Shown: positions 59,221 to 64,000 of the stretch, in pieces
Layout: every line of letters begins with the position of its first letter
Numbering within the stretch: the stretch's first letter is position 1
Assembly: GCA_963580285.1 (NCBI GenBank)
Contig: OY757024.1
Span: forward strand, 122,016,045 to 122,080,044
Reading direction: 5' to 3'
Length of the DNA: 64,000 nt
Source of the DNA: Lucinisca nassula
Lineage: Eukaryota; Mollusca; Bivalvia; Lucinida; Lucinidae
Position numbers and translations under genes: made by a program
Notes under the pieces: model-generated
The model's database searches: none
Told to the model about the DNA's origin: nothing
Seen by the model: only the letters and a program-made list of their open reading frames with translations

Positions 59221-59500
59221 GCTTACTGAGAATAAGAGATAATCTGATATTATGTAATGTTGGTTGGTGCCCTTATACTCTTCCACTAGTTTCTTGCCGT
59301 CTAGCCTCACCGTGGTTTCATCTCCATCGGAAGTAAGGGCGAGCATTGTGGCAAGTGAAACCGAGCATCAGGCATCAACCACCATTACATTAAATGAGAT
59401 TCTCTCTAATTCTTAGTAAGCCTCTGTGTGTGTACACTTATAGAATCTTAGGCCTGACACATCGGCGTGCAATTAAAGAGGGAACCCTGTTATATTCCAA
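59221..59500. repeat. Inverted PLE 3' ends around an E scrap
   Basis: The ORF end and link of the 57666 copy ('gataatctgatattatgtaa') is followed by 'cggaagtaagggcgagcatt' of the E tail and then by the complement of the same link ('caaccaccattacattaaat'). Confidence 0.7.
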
Positions 59501-59532
59501 ATAGTATATGGGGCTTTGCTGGGGGCATTCAT

Positions 59533-59850
59533 TTGCAGTCGCGGCCCCAGCCCATCGGGGCTTGATGAAATAAATGGGCTGCATGATGCTTCCATGCATA
59601 GCTGAATCCGTCTGCACACGAGTACTGGTAAACCGCTTGGAGGATCTAAGACTGTCTAGGCAAAGCGGTTCATGTCGGACCGCACATGCTTATAAAACCT
59701 ATTGGTTTCATTGGGCGACAGGGCTTGAGATGTAATTTCATCTTAATGCCGGGTAAAACTTCCACAAAATTGGAAGCAACGTCTCATAATGACCCATATA
59801 GTGTTGATGGGGACGTTAAACATCCAATCAAAGAAACAAATCATATATGT
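59533..59850 (+). mobile_element. SINE-G copy, longest
   Basis: 'gcggccccagcccatcgggg' to 'gatggggacgttaaacatcc', tail aaagaaacaaa. Confidence 0.8.
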
Positions 59851-60569
59851 CAACTCTTTGACCATCAACTAGGTCCTGCCTGGTGCAGCCTTTCATCCAG
59901 AATACACTTTCCATGTCATTAGGCACCCATAATAGATAATATCTTGAAGAACAGTTTCACTGAGAATGTTGCTCATACAGCTTCTGCGTCAGAGTACTTG
60001 GTCCCAGATTGTCTGAGACAAACTCACTAGTCCCTGTCATACCTGTTGTGAATTAGAGAAACGCCTGAGTGTATTAGCCATGTCGACCATGCTGACTGGT
60101 ACAGAAGATAAACATAACATGCAGATCTATAGGAGACTTCTCATAACAAGTCATCCGATCAGGAACCGCATCCTATTAATGATACTGATTGTAAAACTCT
60201 GTATGCAATAATGAGTGTATCCAATATCGAAGATGGACAGGCCACAGTGACACTTCAGAAACTCAAGGAAGACAGGCTAAGTTTAAAATGCAAAGGCAGA
60301 TGTAGTATTTATGACCATTCTGATTGAGTGTAGCACTTTATTGACTCAAACGCCGAAAGCTTGTTGACTATGAGCTAATCTATCCCATTTTGTCCTTAGG
60401 GACTTATTGGCTCTAGATGAGAAAGAAGCGCCTAAACCTTTTCTCATCACCTAGAACAAGTTAATATAATGAACCACTTTTTTATAGAGAGAATTTGGCT
60501 TCATAGTGATATACAGTATTATACTGTTTCATTGAGCTCAATCAAACACCAATAACATATGTATAATTA
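59851..60569. other. No gene recognised
   Basis: Unique-looking sequence without a coding or repeat match. Confidence 0.3.
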
Positions 60570-60737
60570 AGAACAAGAGGACCAAGATGGCCCTGAACTG
60601 CTAAACTGTCATCAGATGATCATGATCAATGTTTAGGAAACAAGAGGGCCCAATGGCCCTATATCGCTAACCTGTGTACCGGAAAATCAATAGTGTAGGA
60701 GACCACTTGACATTGCTACCTACTAAATATCTAAGCT

Positions 60738-60905
60738 CAGGCAAAGTGGTGTCCATGCTTATAAACCCTGTTGATTTCATTGGGCAACAGGGCTTGACAT
60801 GTAATTTCATCTCAATGTCTGGTAAAAGTCCTAGAAAAATTGGAAGAGACATCTCCAAAATGACCTCTACAGTGTTGACGGGGATGTAAAATCTCAAATC
60901 AAACA
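60738..60905 (+). mobile_element. SINE-G 3' half in array N
   Basis: 'aggcaaagtggtgtccatgc' to 'gacggggatgtaaaatctca'; monomer sequence on both sides. Confidence 0.75.
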
Positions 60906-62261
60906 AAATATGTGCCTTATGGTTTTGGGGCAGGGCTAGCAGGAGTTATGTAGCTGGCTATTTTATGTTGTTAGATACTAAATATCAAAGTTTCGTGCTT
61001 CATAGTTTCTGAGAAGAAGACTTTTGAAGCCATTTTCCATTATGAGTATATGGGAGCTAATGGCCCCGGGGTGGGGCCCGTTTGGACCCCAGGGGCATAA
61101 TTAGCAGGAAATATGTAGGTGATCACTTGCCGTTGCTACATGCTAAATATCTAAGCTCATGGCCCTGTGGTTTCAGAGAAGAAGAATTTTTAATATTTTT
61201 CCATTATGAGTCTATGGGAGCTAAGGGGGTCCAGGGCGTGGCCCATTTGGGCCCCAGGGGCATGATTGGCAGGATTTATGTAGGTTACCACTTGCCATTG
61301 CTACATGCTATATATCTGAGCTCTGGGCGCTGTGGTTTTAGAGGAGAAGATTTTTGAAGCTTTTTTTTTCATTATGAGACTATGAGAGCTAAGGGACCCC
61401 GGGGCGTAGCCCATTTGGACCCCCAGGAGCATGGTTTGCAGGATTTTTGTAGGTGAACATTTGCCGTTGCTACATGCTAAATATCTTAGCTCTGGGCCCT
61501 TTGGTTTCAGAGAGGAAGCCCTTTTTTCAATTATGACCATAAAGGAGCTAAGTGGCCCCGGGCGTGGCCCGTTCGGACCCCAGGGACATGATTGGCAGGA
61601 ATGATGTAGGTGACCACTTACCGTTGCTACATGCTAAATATCTAAGCTCAAGGCCATGTGGTTTCAAAGAAAAAGATTTTGGAAACTCTTTTCCATTTTG
61701 AATCTATGGGAGCTAAGGGGCCCTGGGGCGTGGCCCATTTGTACCCGAGGGGCATGATTGGCAGGATTTATGTAGGTGACCACTTGCCGTTGCTACATGC
61801 TAAATATCTAAGCTCTTGGCCCTGTAGTTTCAGAGAAGATGATTTTTGAAGTTTTTTTTCCATTATAAGTCTAAGGGAGCTAAGAGGCCCCAGGATATGG
61901 CCAATTTGGACCCCACGGGCATGATTGGCAGGATTTATGTAGGTGACCACTTGATATTGTAACAAGCTAAATATCTAAGCTCTGGGACCTGTGGTTTCAG
62001 AGAAGAAAATATTTTAAGCTTTTTTCCATTATGAGTCGTGGAGAGCTAAGGGGGTCCCAGGGTGTGGCCCATTTTGACCCAGGGGCATGATTGGCAGGAT
62101 TTATGTAAGTGACCACTTGTCATTGCCATATATCTAAGCTCTGGGCCCTGTGGTTTCAAAGAAGAAGATTTGTGTAGCTTTGTTTTCCATTATGAGTGTA
62201 TGGGAGCTAAGGGGCCCCGGGGCGTGGCCATTTGGACCCAAGGGACATGATTGGCAGGGTT

Positions 62262-62693
62262 TACCTCTGTGGTTCTTTGAATATTTGTGTTCAGGGAGAT
62301 GTTGCACTGATGAATTAGGAGGCCTTCATGCGGACTAAACAAATATTTGTCTAAATCGCGACGGAAGTAAGGGCCAGGATTGTGGCCACGTAAAATCGAT
62401 TTAAGCCCCCAGTGGAAATCTTTCCAATGACCGTTCCAAGGCGGTTCTTATGTGGCGATATATTTATATGGTTGTTTGTTACTTACTGTGTGTATCACTT
62501 GTGTCTTTTTATTTTGGATGGCGATATGGCCATTTTGTGGGAAAGTAACTGTCCTTATGCCCTTCCTTTGTTTAGGTTTCCATTATGGTCTGGTCGCTTA
62601 ATGTTTGTGTTTCTTTCCCTTTGATGTCTTTCATGGTTGGAGTAAGTTAATTGTATCGATTCCTGATCTTTGTTTTACTTCTATTTTTATATG
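62262..62693 (+). mobile_element. PLE 3' tail inserted in array N
   Basis: About 430 bp from 'cctctgtggttctttg' to 'ttttacttctattttta' interrupting a monomer between 'ggcagggttta' and 'tatggtgaccac'. Gives both borders of the E repeat. Confidence 0.85.
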
Positions 62694-64000
62694 GTGACCA
62701 CTTGCCATTGCTACATGCTAAATATCTAAGCTCTGGGCCCTGTGGTTTCAGAGAAAAACATTTTTGTAGCTTTTTTTTTCCATTATAAGTCTATAGTGGC
62801 TAAGGGGCCCCGGGGCGTGGCCCGTTTGGACCCCATGGGCATAATTGGCAGGACTTGCGTAGGTGATCACATGCCGTTGCTACATGCCAAATATCTAAGC
62901 TCTGGGTCCTATGGCTTCAGAGAAGAAGATTTTTGAATCTTTTTTACATTATGAGTCTACTGAAGCAAAGGGCCCCTGGGCGTGGCCAATTTGAAACCAA
63001 AGGGCATAATTTGCTGGAATTTTGTAGGTGACCACTTGCCGTTGCTACATGCTAAATATCTAAGCTCTGGGTCCTGTGGTTTCAAAGAAGATTTTTGAAA
63101 CTTTTTTTTTCCATTATGCGTCTATTGGAGCTAAGGGGTCCCGGGGCGTGGCCCGTTTGGGTCCCAGTGGAATGATTGGCAGGAATTATGTAGGTGGCCA
63201 TTTGCCGTTGCTACATGCTTAATATCTAAGCTCTGGGCCCTGTGGTTTCAGAGAAGAAGATTTTTGAAGCTTTTTTCCATTATGAGTCTATGGGGGCTTA
63301 GGGGCCCCGGGGCGTGGCCCATTTGGAACCCAGGGGCATGATTGGCAGGAATTATGTAGGTGACCACTTGCCGTTGCTACATGATTAATATCTAAGCTAT
63401 GTGCCCTGTGGTTTCAGAGAAGAATATTTTTGAAGTTTTTTTTTTTTTCATTATGCGTCTATGGGTCCAAGGATGTGAACCATTTGGACCGAAGGGACAT
63501 GATTGGCAGGATTTATGTAAGTGACCACTTGTCATTGTCACATGCTAAATATCTAAGCTCTGGGACCTGTGATTTCAAAGAAGAATTTTTTCAAGTTTTT
63601 TTTTTTATTTTGAGTGTATGGGAGCTAATGGGCCCAGGGGCGAGGCCCATTTGGGCCCCAGGGACATGATTGGCAGGATTTATATAGGTGCCATTGCTAC
63701 ATGCAAAATATCTAAGCTCTGGGCTCTGTTGTTTCAGAGAAGATTTTTGGAGCTTTTTCCATTATGAGTCTATAGGAGCTAAGGGGCACCAGGGCGTGGC
63801 CCGTTTAGACCCCTGGGGCATGATTGGCAGGAATTATGTAGGTGACCACATGTCGTTGCTACATGCTAAATATCTAAGCTCTGGGCCCTGTGGTTTCAGA
63901 GAAGAAGATTTTTGAAGCTTTTTTCCATTATGAGCCTATTGGAGCAAAGGGGCCCCGGGGCGTAGCCAAGGGGATTGATTGGCAGGAATTATGTAGGCGA

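Larger units (their letters stand above)
60570..64000. repeat. Array N, ~165-bp satellite, runs off the window
   Basis: Two array heads ('agaggaccaagatggccctg', 'gagggcccaatggccctata') at 60574 and 60642, then about 17 monomers marked by 'atgctaaatatctaagctct' at 61148, 61308, 61480, 61639, 61805, 61970, 62723, 62890, 63057, 63222, 63548, 63708 and 63870 (spacing 157-172 bp). The many open frames here are monomers read through. Confidence 0.93.

Noticed and set aside
61082..63915. Series of similar 60-90 residue frames
   Set aside because: They recur with the ~165-bp satellite period; not a gene family.

Overview
The window looks like intergenic or intronic DNA of a mollusc, most likely a bivalve. 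It is AT-rich, dense in transposable elements, and carries no intact protein gene. Pointers to a bivalve are the tRNA-headed SINEs, the arrays of roughly 150-465 bp satellite monomers that start with a 'ctgtatcgctcacctg'-type sequence, Penelope-like elements (PLEs) with permuted domains, and a Gmr1-type Ty3 element. The species cannot be named from the sequence alone.

Layout. 1-3.6 kb: 3' part of a dead Ty3/gypsy-class LTR element with integrase before reverse transcriptase, then a probable LTR. 5.6-7.5 kb: a ~146-bp array holding a SINE inside a SINE, with a truncated SINE downstream. 7.6-8.3 kb: an antisense LINE RT tail. 8.7-10.8 kb: a two-hairpin element and a worn array of hammerhead-ribozyme units. 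10.75-13.4 and 17.7-17.8 kb: a ~460-bp satellite split by a 4.3-kb LINE with clear target duplications. 18-20.5 kb: a two-copy 383-bp hammerhead repeat and ~165-bp satellites. 21.2-22.6 kb: an antisense Jockey/CR1-like RT. 23-31 kb: inverted-repeat elements, a decayed PLE, and one small cysteine-rich peptide exon. 31-41 kb: a ~330-bp array, SINEs, a terminal-inverted-repeat element and foldback DNA. At 41.2 kb there is a signal-peptide exon. 42-50 kb: an internally deleted PLE, SINEs and PLE tails. 52.2-53.4 kb: a dead Tc1-like transposase. 53.5-59.5 kb: a satellite and two PLE copies, one of them split by a dimer of hammerhead units. 60.6-64 kb: a ~165-bp satellite array running off the end.

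How the parts relate. Two retroelement systems explain much of the window. (1) A PLE with an N-terminal GIY-YIG-like domain upstream of the RT has left four coding relics and about ten copies of one ~430-bp 3' tail that end at the same point and differ in 5' truncation. (2) A repeat unit of ~225-380 bp carrying a type I hammerhead motif occurs as single, paired and multi-copy arrays at five places; one insertion is an exact head-to-tail dimer inside a PLE RT. The only hints of host genes are a signal-peptide exon (41.2 kb) and a cysteine-rich terminal exon (28.3 kb) on the minus strand with matching splice phase; a link between them is inferred. All coordinates and translations were read by eye.
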